A DNA stretch of 64,000 nucleotides from assembly GCA_963555705.1 (NCBI GenBank), contig OY743169.1, forward strand, positions 51,202,124 to 51,266,123, given 5' to 3'. Under the pieces are notes generated by a model that was not told the DNA's origin, did not search any database, and was given only the letters and a program-made list of their open reading frames with translations. The DNA is from Ligustrum vulgare. Taxonomy: Eukaryota > Streptophyta > Magnoliopsida > Lamiales > Oleaceae. The translations under genes were made by a program, and so were the position numbers. Positions 40,473 to 55,884 of this stretch are shown in pieces; the stretch's first letter is position 1, and each line of letters begins with the position of its first letter.

Positions 40473-43400
40473 CACTACAAGAAACTGTTCTATCATCGAC
40501 GGCCAACTATCCGACGGGGGTCAGCACCGTCGGAAATTTCCGACCGGAAAAAACCCCGTCGGAAATTACCGACGGTCTATATACCGTCGGCAATTTAAAA
40601 ATCCGTAATTTAAATTCTAGCATAGATATCTAGCAACTTCCTTGGACATTCGATGACTTCCAGTGTGCCTCTACTATTCTACATGTTTGCTGAGCCTCAG
40701 ACCTTCAAGTAGAGGAGGAAAACCCACAAAAAACCCAAGTTGATTATAGAAAAGAACCTAGAAATTATTATGAAAATAACTTTGAAATCACATACCTAAT
40801 TAGTCTTGGATTTTTGTATCAAAGAAACAAACAGAGTAGATGAGGCCTTCTTGGAGAAGATTTTATTGCCTGGGATGACGAAGATAATAGATGAATTTGT
40901 ACAACCAGAAGATAGATGATGAAGAAACAAGAAGGTATTTATTACAGGAGATTTAGGGTTTTCGTCTCTAGCGAGGAGAGAGATGGACGCAATAGATATG
41001 GAGAAGAAAGAGTAGATATATATGACGGAACAATACAAGAAACTGATCTATCATCGACGGCCAACTATCCGACGGGGGTCAGCACCGTCGGAAATTTCCG
41101 ACCGGAAAAAACCCCGTCGGAAATTACCGACGGTCTATATACCGTCGGCAATTTAAAAATCCGTAATTTAAATTCTAGCATAGATATCTAGCAACTTCCT
41201 TGGACATTCGATGACTTCCAGTGTGCCTCTACTATTCTACATGTTTGCTGAGCCTCAGACCTTCAAGTAGAGGAGGAAAACCCACAAAAAACCCAAGTTG
41301 ATTATAGAAAAGAACCTAGAAATTATTATGAAAATAACTTTGAAATCACATACCTAATTAGTCTTGGATTTTTGTATCAAAGAAACAAACAGAGTAGATG
41401 AGGCCTTCTTGGAGAAGATTTTATTGCCTGGGATGACGAAGATAATAGATGAATTTGTACAACCAGAAGATAGATGATGAAGAAACAAGAAGGTATTTAT
41501 TACAGGAGATTTAGGGTTTTCGTCTCTAGCGAGGAGAGAGATGGACGCAATAGATATGGAGAAGAAAGAGTAGATATATATGACGGAACAATACAAGAAA
41601 CTGATCTATCATCGACGGCCAACTATCCGACGGGGGTCAGCACCGTCGGAAATTTCCGACCGGAAAAAACCCCGTCGGAAATTACCGACGGTCTATATAC
41701 CGTCGGCAATTTAAAAATCCGTAATTTAAATTCTAGCATAGATATCTAGCAACTTCCTTGGACATTCGATGACTTCCAGTGTGCCTCTACTATTCTACAT
41801 GTTTGCTGAGCCTCAGACCTTCAAGTAGAGGAGGAAAACCCACAAAAAACCCAAGTTGATTATAGAAAAGAACCTAGAAATTATTATGAAAATAACTTTG
41901 AAATCACATACCTAATTAGTCTTGGATTTTTGTATCAAAGAAACAAACAGAGTAGATGAGGCCTTCTTGTTAGAAGATTTGATCGCCTGGGATGACGAAG
42001 ATAATAGATGAATTTGTACAACCAGAAGATATATGATGAAGAAAAAGAAGGTATTTATTACAGGAGATTTAGGGTTTTCGTCTCTAGCGAGGAGAGAGAT
42101 GGACGCAATAGATATGGAGAAGAAAGTGTAGATATATATGACGGAACACTACAAGAAACTGATCTATCATCGACGGCCAACTACCCGACGGGGGTCAGCA
42201 CCGTCGGAAATTTCCGACCGAAAAAAACCCCGTCGGAAATTACCGACGGTCAATATACCGTCGGCAAATTAAAAATCCATAATTTAAATCTCGCATAGAT
42301 ATCTAGCAACTTCCTTGGACATTCGATGACTTACAGTGTGCCTCTACTATTTTACATGTTTGCTGAGCCTCAGACCTTCTAGTAGAGGAGGAAAACCCAC
42401 AAAAAAACCAAGTTGATTATAGAAAAGAAACTAGAAATTATTATGAAAATAACTTTGAAATCACATACCTAATTAGTCTTGGATTTTTGTATCAAAGAAA
42501 CAAACAGAGTAGATGAGGCCTTCTTGGAGAAGATTTTATCGTTTGGGATGACGAAGATAATAGATGAATTTGTACAACCAGAAGATAGATGATGAAGAAA
42601 CAAGAAGGTATTTATTACAGGAGATTTAGGGTTTTCGTCTCTAGCGAGGAGAGAGATGGACGCAACAGATATGGAGAAGAAAGAATAGACATATATGACG
42701 GAAAACTACAAGAAACTGATCTATAATCGACGGCCAACTATCCGACGAGGGTCGGCACCGTCGGAAATTTCCGACCAGAAAAAACCCATCGGAAATTACC
42801 GACGGTCAATATACCGTCGGCAATTTAAAAATCCATAATTTAAATTCTAGCAACTTCCTTGGACATTCGATGACTTCCAGTGTGCCTCTACTATTCTACA
42901 TGTTTGCTGAGCCTCAGAATTTCAAAAAAACCAAGTTGATTATAGAAAAGATACTAGAAATTATTATGAAAATAACTTTGAAATCACATACCTAATTAGT
43001 TTTGGATTTTTGTATCAAAGAAACAAACAGAGTGGATGAGGCCTTCTTATGAAGATTTGATCTCCTGGGATGACGAAGATAATAGATGAATTTGTAGAAC
43101 CAGAAGATAGATGATGAAGAAGAAGAAGAAGGTATTTATTACAGGAGATTTAGGTTTTTCGTCTCTAGCGAGGAGAGAGATGGACGCAATAGATATGGAG
43201 AAGAAAGAGTAGATATATATGACGGAACACTACAAGAAACTGATCTATCATCGACGGCCAACTATCCGTCGGGGGTCGGCACCGTCGGAAATTTCCGACC
43301 GGAAAAAACCCCGTCGGAAATTACTGACGGTCAATATACCGTCGGCAATTTAAAAATCCATAATTTAAATTCTAGCATAGATATCTAGCAACTTCCTTGG

Positions 43401-45461
43401 ACATTCGATGACTTCCAGTGTGCCTCTACTATTCTACATGTTTGCTGAGCCTCAGACCTTCAAGTAGAGGAAGAAAACCCACAAAAAAACCAAGTTGATT
43501 ATAGAAAAGAACCTAGAAATTATTATGAAAATAACTTTGAAATCACATACCTAATTAGTCTTGGATTTTTGTATCAAAGAAACAAACAGAGTAGATGAGG
43601 CCTTCTCGGAGAAGATTTGATAGCCTGGGATGACGAAGATAATAGATGAATCTGTGCAACCAGAAGATAGATGAAGAAGAAGAAGAAGAAGGTATTTATT
43701 ACAGGAGATTTAGGGTTTTCGTCTCTAGCGAGGAGAGAGATGGACGCAATAGATATGGAGAAGAAAGAGTAGATATATATGACGGAACACTACAAGAAAC
43801 TGTTCTATCATCGACGGCCAACTATCCGACGGGGGTCAGCACCGTCGGAAATTTCCGACCGGAAAAAACCCCGTCGGAAATTACCGACGGTCTATATACC
43901 GTCGGCAATTTAAAAATCCGTAATTTAAATTCTAGCATAGATATCTAGCAACTTCCTTGGACATTCGATGACTTCCAGTGTGCCTCTACTATTCTACATG
44001 TTTGCTGAGCCTCAGACCTTCAAGTAGAGGAGGAAAACCCACAAAAAACCCAAGTTGATTATAGAAAAGAACCTAGAAATTATTATGAAAATAACTTTGA
44101 AATCACATACCTAATTAGTCTTGGATTTTTGTATCAAAGAAACAAACAGAGTAGATGAGGCCTTCTTGGAGAAGATTTTATTGCCTGGGATGACGAAGAT
44201 AATAGATGAATTTGTACAACCAGAAGATAGATGATGAAGAAACAAGAAGGTATTTATTACAGGAGATTTAGGGTTTTCGTCTCTAGCGAGGAGAGAGATG
44301 GACGTAATAGATATGGAGAAGAAAGAGTAGATATATATGACGGAACAATACAAGAAACTGATCTATCATCGACGGCCAACTATCCGACGGGGGTCAGCAC
44401 CGTCGGAAATTTCCGACCGGAAAAAACCCCGTCGGAAATTACCGACGGTCTATATACCGTCGGCAATTTAAAAATCCGTAATTTAAATTCTAGCATAGAT
44501 ATCTAGCAACTTCCTTGGACATTCGATGACTTCCAGTGTGCCTCTACTATTCTACATGTTTGCTGAGCCTCAGACCTTCAAGTAGAGGAGGAAAACCCAC
44601 AAAAAACCCAAGTTGATTATAGAAAAGAACCTAGAAATTATTATGAAAATAACTTTGAAATCACATACCTAATTAGTCTTGGATTTTTGTATCAAAGAAA
44701 CAAACAGAGTAGATGAGGCCTTCTTGGAGAAGATTTTATTGCCTGGGATGACGAAGATAATAGATGAATTTGTACAACCAGAAGATAGATGATGAAGAAA
44801 CAAGAAGGTATTTATTACAGGAGATTTAGGGTTTTCGTCTCTAGCGAGGAGAGAGATGGACGCAATAGATATGGAGAAGAAAGAGTAGATATATATGACG
44901 GAACAATACAAGAAACTGATCTATCATCGACGGCCAACTATCCGACTGGGGTCAGCACCGTCGGAAATTTCCGACCGGAAAAAACCCCGTCGGAAATTAC
45001 CGACGGTCTATATACCGTCGGCAATTTAAAAATCCGTAATTTAAATTCTAGCATAGATATCTAGCAACTTCCTTGGACATTCGATGAGTTCCAGTGTGCC
45101 TCTAGTATTCTACATGTTTGCTGAGCCTCAGACCTTCAAGTAGAGTAGGAAAACCCACAAAAAACCCAAGTTGATTATAGAAAAGAACCTAGAAATTATT
45201 ATGAAAATAACTTTGAAATCACATACCTAATTAGTCTTGGATTTTTGTATCAAAGAAACAAACAGAGTAGATGAGGCCTTCTTGGAGAAGATTTTATTGC
45301 CTGGGATGACAAAGATAATAGATGAATTTCTACAACCAGAAGATAGATGATGAAGAAACAAGAAGGTATTTATTACAGGAGATTTAGGGTTTTCGTCTCT
45401 AGCGAGGAGAGAGATGGACGCAATAGATATGGAGAAGAAAGAATAGATATATATGACGGAA
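40473..45461. repeat. 558-bp unit block plus 9,858-bp-offset copy
   Basis: Anchors: 40473, 41031, 41589, 42147, 42704, 43228, 43788, 44346, 44904. Anchors 42147-44346 repeat 32289-34488 at exactly 9,858 bp, carrying along the AACTA anchor and the CAATA unit. Around them, near-identical 558-bp CAATA units stand in tandem (41031, 41589; 44346, 44904). ACTGTTCTATC replaces ACTGATCTATC in units at 39913, 40473 and 43788. Confidence 0.86.
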
Positions 45462-48400
45462 CACTACAAGAAACTGATCTATAATTGACGGCCAACTATC
45501 CGACGAGGGTCGGCACTGTCGGAAATTTCCGACAGGAAAAAACCCATCGGAAATTACCGACGGTCAATATACCGTCGGCAATTTAAAAATCCATAATTTA
45601 AATTCTAGCAACTTCATTGGACATTCGATGACTTCCAGTGTGCATCTACTATTCTACATGTTTGCTGAGCCTCAGAATTTCAAAAAAACCAAGTTGATTA
45701 TAGAAAAGAACCTAGAAATTATTATGAAAATAACTTTGAAATCACATACCTAATTAGTCTCGGATTTTTGTATCAAAGAAACAAACAGAGTAGATGAGGC
45801 CTTCTTATGAAGATTTGATTGCCTGGGATGACGAAGATAATAGATGAATCTGTACAACCAGAAGATAGATGATGAAGAAGAAGAAGGTATTTATTACAGG
45901 AGATTTAGGGTTTTCGTCTCTAGCGAGGAGAGAGATGGACGCAATAGATATGGAGAAGAAAGAGTAGATATATATGACGGAACACTACAAGAAACTGATC
46001 TATCATCGACGGCCAACTATCCGACGGGGGTCAGCACCGTCGGAAATTTCCGACCGGAAAAAACCCCGTCGGAAATTACCGACGGTCTATATACCGTCGG
46101 CAATTTAAAAATCCGTAATTTAAATTCTAGCATAGATATCTAGCAACTTCCTTGGACATTCGATGACTTCCAGTGTGCCTCTACTATTCTACATGTTTGC
46201 TGAGCCTCAGACCTTCAAGTAGAGGAGGAAAACCCACAAAAAACCCAAGTTGATTATAGAAAAGAACCTAGAAATTATTATGAAAATAACTTTGAAATCA
46301 CATACCTAATTAGTCTTGGATTTTTGTATCAAAGAAACAAACAGAGTAGATGAGGCCTCCTTGGAGAAGATTTTATTGCCTGGGATGACGAAGATAATAG
46401 ATGAATTTGTACAACCAGAAGATAGATGATGAAGAAACAAGAAGGTATTTATTACAGGAGATTTAGGGTTTTCGTCTCTAGCGAGGAGAGAGATGGACGC
46501 AATAGATATGGAGAAGAAAGAGTAGATATATATGACGGAACAATACAAGAAACTGATCTATCATCGACGGCCAACTATCCGACTGGGGTCAGCACCGTCG
46601 GAAATTTCCGACCAGAAAAAACCCCGTCGGAAATTACCGACGGTCTATATACCGTCGGCAATTTAAAAATCCGTAATTTAAATTCTAGCATAGATATCTA
46701 GCAACTTCCTTGGACATTCGATGAGTTCCAGTGTGCCTCTACTATTCTACATGTTTGCTGAGCCTCAGACCTTCAAGTAGAGTAGGAAAACCCACAAAAA
46801 ACCCAAGTTGATTATAGAAAAAAAACCTAGAAATTATTATGAAAATAACTTTGAAATCACATACCTAATTAGTCTTGGATTTTTGTATCAAAGAAACAAA
46901 CAGAGTAGATGAGGCCTTCTTGGAGAAGATTTTATTGCCTGGGATGACGAAGATAATAGATGAATTTGTACAACCAGAAGATAGATGATGAAGAAACAAG
47001 AAGGTATTTATTACAGGAGATTTAGGGTTTTCGTCTCTAGCGAGGAGAGAGATGGACGCAATAGATATGGAGAAGAAAGAGTAGATATATATGACGGAAC
47101 AATACAAGAAACTGATCTATCATCGACGGCCAACTATCCGACTGGGGTCAGCACCGTCGGAAATTTCCGACCAGAAAAAACCCCGTCGGAAATTACCGAC
47201 GGTCTATATACCGTCGGCAATTTAAAAATCCTTAATTTAAATTCTAGCATAGATATCTAGCAACTTCCTTGGACATTCGATGAGTTCCAGTGTGCCTCTA
47301 CTATTCTACATGTTTGCTGAGCCTCAGACCTTCAAGTAGAGTAGGAAAACCCACAAAAAACCCAAGTTGATTATAGAAAAGAACCTAGAAATTATTATGA
47401 AAATAACTTTGAAATCACATACCTAATTAGTCTTGGATTTTTGTATCAAAGAAACAAACAGAGTAGATGAGGCCTTCTTGGAGAAGATTTTATTGCCTGG
47501 GATGACGAAGATAATAGATGAATTTGTACAACCAGAAGATAGATGATGAAGAAACAAGAAGGTATTTATTACAGGAGATTTAGGGTTTTCGTCTCTAGCG
47601 AGGAGAGAGATGGACGCAATAGATATGGAGAAGAAAGAGTAGATATATATGACGGAACAATACAAGAAACTGATCTATCATCGACGGCCAACTATCCGAC
47701 TGGGGTCAGCACCGTCGGAAATTTCCGACCGGAAAAAACCCCGTCGGAAATTACCGACGGTCTATATACCGTCGGCAATTTAAAAATCCGTAATTTAAAT
47801 TCTAGCATAGATATCTAGCAACTTCCTTGGACATTCGATGAGTTCCAGTGTGCCTCTACTATTCTACATGTTTGCTGAGCCTCAGACCTTCAAGTAGAGT
47901 AGGAAAACCCACAAAAAACCCAAGTTGATTATAGAAAAGAACCTAGAAATTATTATGAAAATAACTTTGAAATCACATACCTAATTAGTCTTGGATTTTT
48001 GTATCAAAGAAACAAACAGAGTAGATGAGGCCTTCTTGGAGAAGATTTTATTGCCTGGGATAACAAAGATAATAGATGAATTTCTACAACCAGAAGATAG
48101 ATGATGAAGAAACAAGAAGGTATTTATTACAGGAGATTTAGGGTTTTCGTCTCTAGCGAGGAGAGAGATGGACGCAATAGATATGGAGAAGAAAGAATAG
48201 ATATATATGACGGAACACTACAAGAAACTGATCTATAATTGACGGCCAACTATCCGACGAGGGTCGGCACTGTCGGAAATTTCCGACAGGAAAAAACCCA
48301 TCGGAAATTACCGACGGTCAATATACCGTCGGCAATTTAAAAATCCATAATTTAAATTCTAGCAACTTCATTGGACATTCGATGACTTCCAGTGTGCATC

Positions 48401-51400
48401 TACTATTCTACATGTTTGCTGAGCCTCAGAATTTCAAAAAAACCAAGTTGATTATAGAAAAGAACCTAGAAATTATTATGAAAATAACTTTGAAATCACA
48501 TACCTAATTAGTCTCGGATTTTTGTATCAAAGAAACAAACAGAGTAGATGAGGCCTTCTTATGAAGATTTGATTGCCTGGGATGACGAAGATAATAGATG
48601 AATCTGTACAACCAGAAGATAGATGATGAAGAAGAAGAAGGTATTTATTACAGGAGATTTAGGGTTTTCGTCTCTAGCGAGGAGAGAGATGGACGCAATA
48701 GATATGGAGAAGAAAGAGTAGATATATATGACGGAACACTACAAGAAACTGATCTATCATCGACGGCCAACTATCCGACGGGGGTCAGCACCGTCGGAAA
48801 TTTCCGACCGGAAAAAACCCCGTCGGAAATTACCGACGGTCTATATACCGTCGGCAATTTAAAAATCCGTAATTTAAATTCTAGCATAGATATCTAGCAA
48901 CTTCCTTGGACATTCGATGACTTCCAGTGTGCCTCTACTATTCTACATGTTTGCTGAGCCTCAGACCTTCAAGTAGAGGAGGAAAACCCACAAAAAACCC
49001 AAGTTGATTATAGAAAAGAACCTAGAAATTATTATGAAAATAACTTTGAAATCACATACCTAATTAGTCTTGGATTTTTGTATCAAAGAAACAAACAGAG
49101 TAGATGAGGCCTCCTTGGAGAAGATTTTATTGCCTGGGATGACGAAGATAATAGATGAATTTGTACAACCAGAAGATAGATGATGAAGAAACAAGAAGGT
49201 ATTTATTACAGGAGATTTAGGGTTTTCGTCTCTAGCGAGGAGAGAGATGGACGCAATAGATATGGAGAAGAAAGAGTAGATATATATGACGGAACAATAC
49301 AAGAAACTGATCTATCATCGACGGCCAACTATCCGACTGGGGTCAGCACCGTCGGAAATTTCCGACCAGAAAAAACCCCGTCGGAAATTACCGACGGTCT
49401 ATATACCGTCGGCAATTTAAAAATCCGTAATTTAAATTCTAGCATAGATATCTAGCAACTTCCTTGGACATTCGATGAGTTCCAGTGTGCCTCTACTATT
49501 CTACATGTTTGCTGAGCCTCAGACCTTCAAGTAGAGTAGGAAAACCCACAAAAAACCCAAGTTGATTATAGAAAAAAAACCTAGAAATTATTATGAAAAT
49601 AACTTTGAAATCACATACCTAATTAGTCTTGGATTTTTGTATCAAAGAAACAAACAGAGTAGATGAGGCCTTCTTGGAGAAGATTTTATTGCCTGGGATG
49701 ACGAAGATAATAGATGAATTTGTACAACCAGAAGATAGATGATGAAGAAACAAGAAGGTATTTATTACAGGAGATTTAGGGTTTTCGTCTCTAGCGAGGA
49801 GAGAGATGGACGCAATAGATATGGAGAAGAAAGAGTAGATATATATGACGGAACAATACAAGAAACTGATCTATCATCGACGGCCAACTATCCGACTGGG
49901 GTCAGCACCGTCGGAAATTTCCGACCAGAAAAAACCCCGTCGGAAATTACCGACGGTCTATATACCGTCGGCAATTTAAAAATCCTTAATTTAAATTCTA
50001 GCATAGATATCTAGCAACTTCCTTGGACATTCGATGAGTTCCAGTGTGCCTCTACTATTCTACATGTTTGCTGAGCCTCAGACCTTCAAGTAGAGTAGGA
50101 AAACCCACAAAAAACCCAAGTTGATTATAGAAAAGAACCTAGAAATTATTATGAAAATAACTTTGAAATCACATACCTAATTAGTCTTGGATTTTTGTAT
50201 CAAAGAAACAAACAGAGTAGATGAGGCCTTCTTGGAGAAGATTTTATTGCCTGGGATGACGAAGATAATAGATGAATTTGTACAACCAGAAGATAGATGA
50301 TGAAGAAACAAGAAGGTATTTATTACAGGAGATTTAGGGTTTTCGTCTCTAGCGAGGAGAGAGATGGACGCAATAGATATGGAGAAGAAAGAGTAGATAT
50401 ATATGACGGAACAATACAAGAAACTGATCTATCATCGACGGCCAACTATCCGACTGGGGTCAGCACCGTCGGAAATTTCCGACCGGAAAAAACCCCGTCG
50501 GAAATTACCGACGGTCTATATACCGTCGGCAATTTAAAAATCCGTAATTTAAATTCTAGCATAGATATCTAGCAACTTCCTTGGACATTCGATGAGTTCC
50601 AGTGTGCCTCTACTATTCTACATGTTTGCTGAGCCTCAGACCTTCAAGTAGAGTAGGAAAACCCACAAAAAACCCAAGTTGATTATAGAAAAGAACCTAG
50701 AAATTATTATGAAAATAACTTTGAAATCACATACCTAATTAGTCTTGGATTTTTGTATCAAAGAAACAAACAGAGTAGATGAGGCCTTCTTGGAGAAGAT
50801 TTTATTGCCTGGGATAACAAAGATAATAGATGAATTTCTACAACCAGAAGATAGATGATGAAGAAACAAGAAGGTATTTATTACAGGAGATTTAGGGTTT
50901 TCGTCTCTAGCGAGGAGAGAGATGGACGCAATAGATATGGAGAAGAAAGAATAGATATATATGACGGAACACTACAAGAAACTGATCTATAATTGACGGC
51001 CAACTATCCGACGAGGGTCGGCACTGTCGGAAATTTCCGACAGGAAAAAACCCATCGGAAATTACCGACGGTCAATATACCGTCGGCAATTTAAAAATCC
51101 ATAATTTAAATTCTAGCAACTTCATTGGACATTCGATGACTTCCAGTGTGCATCTACTATTCTACATGTTTGCTGAGCCTCAGAATTTCAAAAAAACCAA
51201 GTTGATTATAGAAAAGAACCTAGAAATTATTATGAAAATAACTTTGAAATCACATACCTAATTAGTCTCGGATTTTTGTATCAAAGAAACAAACAGAGTA
51301 GATGAGGCCTTCTTATGAAGATTTGATTGCCTGGGATGACGAAGATAATAGATGAATCTGTACAACCAGAAGATAGATGATGAAGAAGAAGAAGGTATTT

Positions 51401-51490
51401 ATTACAGGAGATTTAGGGTTTTCGTCTCTAGCGAGGAGAGAGATGGACGCAATAGATATGGAGAAGAAAGAGTAGATATATATGACGGAA
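45462..51490. repeat. 2,754-bp five-monomer higher-order repeat
   Basis: Anchors: 45462, 45983, 46541, 47100, 47658 | 48216, 48737, 49295, 49854, 50412 | 50970, 51491. All matching anchors are 2,754 bp apart. Private marks are duplicated at the same offset: GAGGCCTCCTTGG (46352, 49106), GAAAAAAAACCTAG (46817, 49571) and ATCCTTAATTT (47228, 49982). The period begins within the 44904 monomer. Copies differ at GATGACAAAG (near 45306) versus GATAACAAAG (near 48060 and 50814). Per-period layout is one short unit and four 558-bp units, three of them with CAATA anchors. Confidence 0.92.
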
Positions 51491-54400
51491 CACTACAAGA
51501 AACTGATCTATCATCGACGGACAACTATCCGACGGGGGTCGGCACAGTCGGAAATTTTCGATCGAAAAAAAACCCCGTCGGAAATTATCGACGGTCAATA
51601 TACCGTCGGCAATTTAAAAATCCATAATTTAAATTCTAGCATAGATATCTAGCAACTTCCTTGGACATTCGATGACTTCCAGTGTGCCTCTACTATTCTA
51701 CATGTTTGCTGTGCCTCAGACCTTCAAGTAGAGGAGGAAAACCCACAAAAAAACCAAGTTGATTATAGAAAAGAACCTAGAAATTATTATGAAAATAACT
51801 TTGAAATCACATACCTAATTAGTCTTGGATTATTGTATCAAAGAAACAAACAGAGTAGATGAGGCCTTCTTGGAGAAGATTTTATCGCCTGGGATGACGA
51901 AGATAATAGATGAATTTGTACAACCAGAAGATAGATGATGAAGAAACAAGAAGGTATTTATTACAGGAGATTTAGGGTTTTCGTCTCTAGCGAGGAGAGA
52001 GATGGACGCAACAGATATGGAGAAGAAAGAATAGATATATATGACGGAACACTACAAGAAACTGATCTATAATTGACGGCCAACTATCCGACGAGGGTCG
52101 GCACTGTCGGAAATTTCCGACAGGAAAAAACCCATCGGAAATTACCGACGGTCAATATACCGTCGGCAATTTAAAAATCCGTAATTTAAATTCTAGCATA
52201 GATATCTAGCAACTTCCTTGGACATTCGATGACTTCCAGTGTGCCTCTACTATTCTACATGTTTGCTGAGCCTCAGACCTTCAAGTAGAGGAGGAAAACC
52301 CACAAAAAACCCAAGTTGATTATAGAAAAGAACCTAGAAATTATTATGAAAATAACTTTGAAATCACATACCTAATTAGTCTTGGATTTTTGTATCAAAG
52401 AAACAAACAGAGTAGATGAGGCCATCTTGGAGAAGATTTTATTTCCTGGGATGACGAAGATAATAGATGAATTTGTACAACCAGAAGATAGATGATGAAG
52501 AAACAAGAAGGTATTTATTACAGGAGATTTAGGGTTTTCGTCTCTAGCGAGGAGAGAGATGGACGCAATAGATATGGAGAAGAAAGAGTAGATATATATG
52601 ACGGAACACTACAAGAAACTGATCTATCATCGACGGCCAACTATTCGTCGGGGGTCGGCACCGTCGGAAATTTTCGACCGGAAAAAACCATGTCGGAAAT
52701 TACCGACGGTCAATATACCGTCGGCAATTTAAAAATCCATAATTTAAATTCTAGCATAGATATCTAGCAACTTCCTTGGACATTCGATGACTTCCAGTGT
52801 GCCTCTACTATTCTACATGTTTGCTGAGCCTCAGACCTTCAAGTAGAGGAAGAAAACCCACAAAAAAACCAAGTTGATTATAGAAAAGAACCTAGAAATT
52901 ATTATGAAAATAACTTTGAAATCACATACCTAATTAGTCTTGGATTTTTGTATCAAAGAAACAAACAGAGTAGATGAGGCCTTCTCGGAGAAGATTTGAT
53001 AGCCTGGGATGACGAAGATAATAGATGAATCTGTGCAACCAGAAGATAGATGAAGAAGAAGAAGAAGAAGGTATTTATTACAGGAGATTTAGGGTTTTCG
53101 TCTCTAGCGAGGAGAGAGATGGACGCAATAGATATGGAGAAGAAAGAGTAGATATATATGACGGAACACTACAAGAAACTGATCTATCATCGACGGCCAA
53201 CTATCCGACGGGGGTCAGCACCGTCGGAAATTTCCGACCGGAAAAAACCCCGTCGGAAATTACCGACGGTCTATATACCGTCGGCAATTTAAAAATCCGT
53301 AATTTAAATTCTAGCATAGATATCTAGCAACTTCCTTGGACATTCGATGACTTCCAGTGTGCCTCTACTATTCTACATGTTTGCTGAGCCTCAGACCTTC
53401 AAGTAGAGGAGGAAAACCCACAAAAAACCCAAGTTGATTATAGAAAAGAACCTAGAAATTATTATGAAAATAACTTTGAAATCACATACCTAATTAGTCT
53501 TGGATTTTTGTATCAAAGAAACAAACAGAGTAGATGAGGCCTTCTTGGAGAAGATTTTATTGCCTGGGATGACGAAGATAATAGATGAATTTGTACAACC
53601 AGAAGATAGATGATGAAGAAACAAGAAGGTATTTATTACAGGAGATTTAGGGTTTTCGTCTCTAGCGAGGAGAGAGATGGACGCAATAGATATGGAGAAG
53701 AAAGAGTAGATATATATGACGGAACAATACAAGAAACTGATCTATCATCGACGGCCAACTATCCGACTGGGGTCAGCACCGTCGGAAATTTCCGACCGGA
53801 AAAAACCCCGTCGGAAATTACCGACGGTCTATATACCGTCGGCAATTTAAAAATCCGTAATTTAAATTCTAGCATAGATATCTAGCAACTTCCTTGGACA
53901 TTCGATGAGTTCCAGTGTGCCTCTACTATTCTACATGTTTGCTGAGCCTCAGACCTTCAAGTAGAGTAGGAAAACCCACAAAAAACCCAAGTTGATTATA
54001 GAAAAGAACCTAGAAATTATTATGAAAATAACTTTGAAATCACATACCTAATTAGTCTTGGATTTTTGTATCAAAGAAACAAACAGAGTAGATGAGGCCT
54101 TCTTGGAGAAGATTTTATTGCCTGGGATGACAAAGATAATAGATGAATTTGTACAACCAGAAGATAGATGATGAAGAAACAAGAAGGTATTTATTACAGG
54201 AGATTTAGGGTTTTCGTCTCTAGCGAGGAGAGAGATGGACGCAATAGATATGGAGAAGAAAGAATAGATATATATGACGGAACACTACAAGAAACTGATC
54301 TATAATTGACGGCCAACTATCCGACGAGGGTCGGCACTGTCGGAAATTTCCGACAGGAAAAAACCCATCGGAAATTACCGACGGTCAATATACCGTCGGC

Positions 54401-55884
54401 AATTTAAAAATCCATAATTTAAATTCTAGCAACTTCCTTGGACATTCGATGACTTCCAGTGTGCATCTACTATTCTACATGTTTGCTGAGCCTCAGAATT
54501 TAAAAAAAACCAAGTTGATTATAGAAAAGAACCTAGAAATTATTATGAAAATAACTTTGAAATCACATACCTAATTAGTCTCGGATTTTTGTATCAAAGA
54601 AACAAACAGAGTAGATGAGGCCTTCTTATGAAGATTTGATTGCCTGGGATGACGAAGATAATAGATGAATCTGTACAACCAGAAGATAGATGATGAAGAA
54701 GAAGAAGGTATTTATTACAGGAGATTTAGGGTTTTCGTCTCTAGCGAGGAGAGAGATGGACGCAATAGATATGGAGAAGAAAGAGTAGATATATATGACG
54801 GAACACTACAAGAAACTGATCTATCATCGACGGCCAACTATCCGACGGGGGTCGGCACAGTTGGAAATTTTCGATCGAAAAAAAACCCCGTCGGAAATTA
54901 TCGACGGTCAATATACCGTCGGCAATTTAAAAATCCGTAATTTAAATTCTAGCATAGATATCTAGCAACTTCCTTGGACATTCGATGACTTCCAGTGTGC
55001 CTCTACTATTCTACATGTTTGCTGAGCCTCAGACCTTCAAGTAGAGGAGGAAAACCCACAAAAAACCCAAGTTGATTATAGAAAAGAACCTAGAAATTAT
55101 TATGAAAATAACTTTGAAATCACATACCTAATTAGTCTTGGATTTTTGTATCAAAGAAACAAACAGAGTAGATGAGGCCTTCTTGGAGAAGATTTTATTG
55201 CCTGGGATGACGAAGATAATAGATGAATTTGTACAACCAGAAGATAGATGATGAAGAAACAAGAAGGTATTTATTACAGGAGATTTAGGGTTTTCGTCTC
55301 TAGCGAGGAGAGAGATGGACGCAATAGATATGGAGAAGAAAGAGTAGATATATATGACGGAACAATACAAGAAACTGATCTATCATCGACGGCCAACTAT
55401 CCGACGGGGGTCATCACCGTCGGAAATTTCCGACCGGAAAAAACCCCGTCGGAAATTACCGACGGTCAATATACCGTCGGCAATTTAAAAATCCGTAATT
55501 TAAATTCTAGCAACTTCATTGGACATTCGATGACTTCCAGTGTGCATCTACTATTCTACATGTTTGCTGAGCCTCAGAATTTCAAAAAAACCAAGTTGAT
55601 TATAGAAAAGAACCTAGAAATTATTATGAAAATAACTTTGAAATCACATACCTAATTAGTCTCGGATTTTTGTATCAAAGAAACAAACAGAGTAGATGAG
55701 GCCTTCTTATGAAGATTTGATTGCCTGGGATGACGAAGATAATAGATGAATCTGTACAACCAGAAGATAGATGATGAAGAAGAAGAAGGTATTTATTACA
55801 GGAGATTTAGGGTTTTCGTCTCTAGCGAAGAGAGAGATGGACGCAATAGATATGGAGAAGAAAGAGTAGATATATATGACGGAA
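51491..55884. repeat. Block with a 3,313-bp-offset copy of the preceding HOR end
   Basis: Anchors: 51491, 52050, 52607, 53167, 53725, 54283, 54804, 55363. 50412, 50970 and 51491 reappear at 53725, 54283 and 54804 (3,313 bp, six monomers). The distinctive eight-A run before CCCCGTCGGAAATTATCGACGG is shared by the 51491 and 54804 units. Inserted between are units matching 52607/53167-type 560-bp monomers of the 31-43 kb region. Confidence 0.85.

Noticed and set aside
55248..55655. 135-codon frame, and its relative at 59508-59915
   Set aside because: It is a chance read-through joining the terminal-block frame to the relic frame in units lacking the 13-bp insertion. Only two copies exist, and the rest of the monomer is closed.
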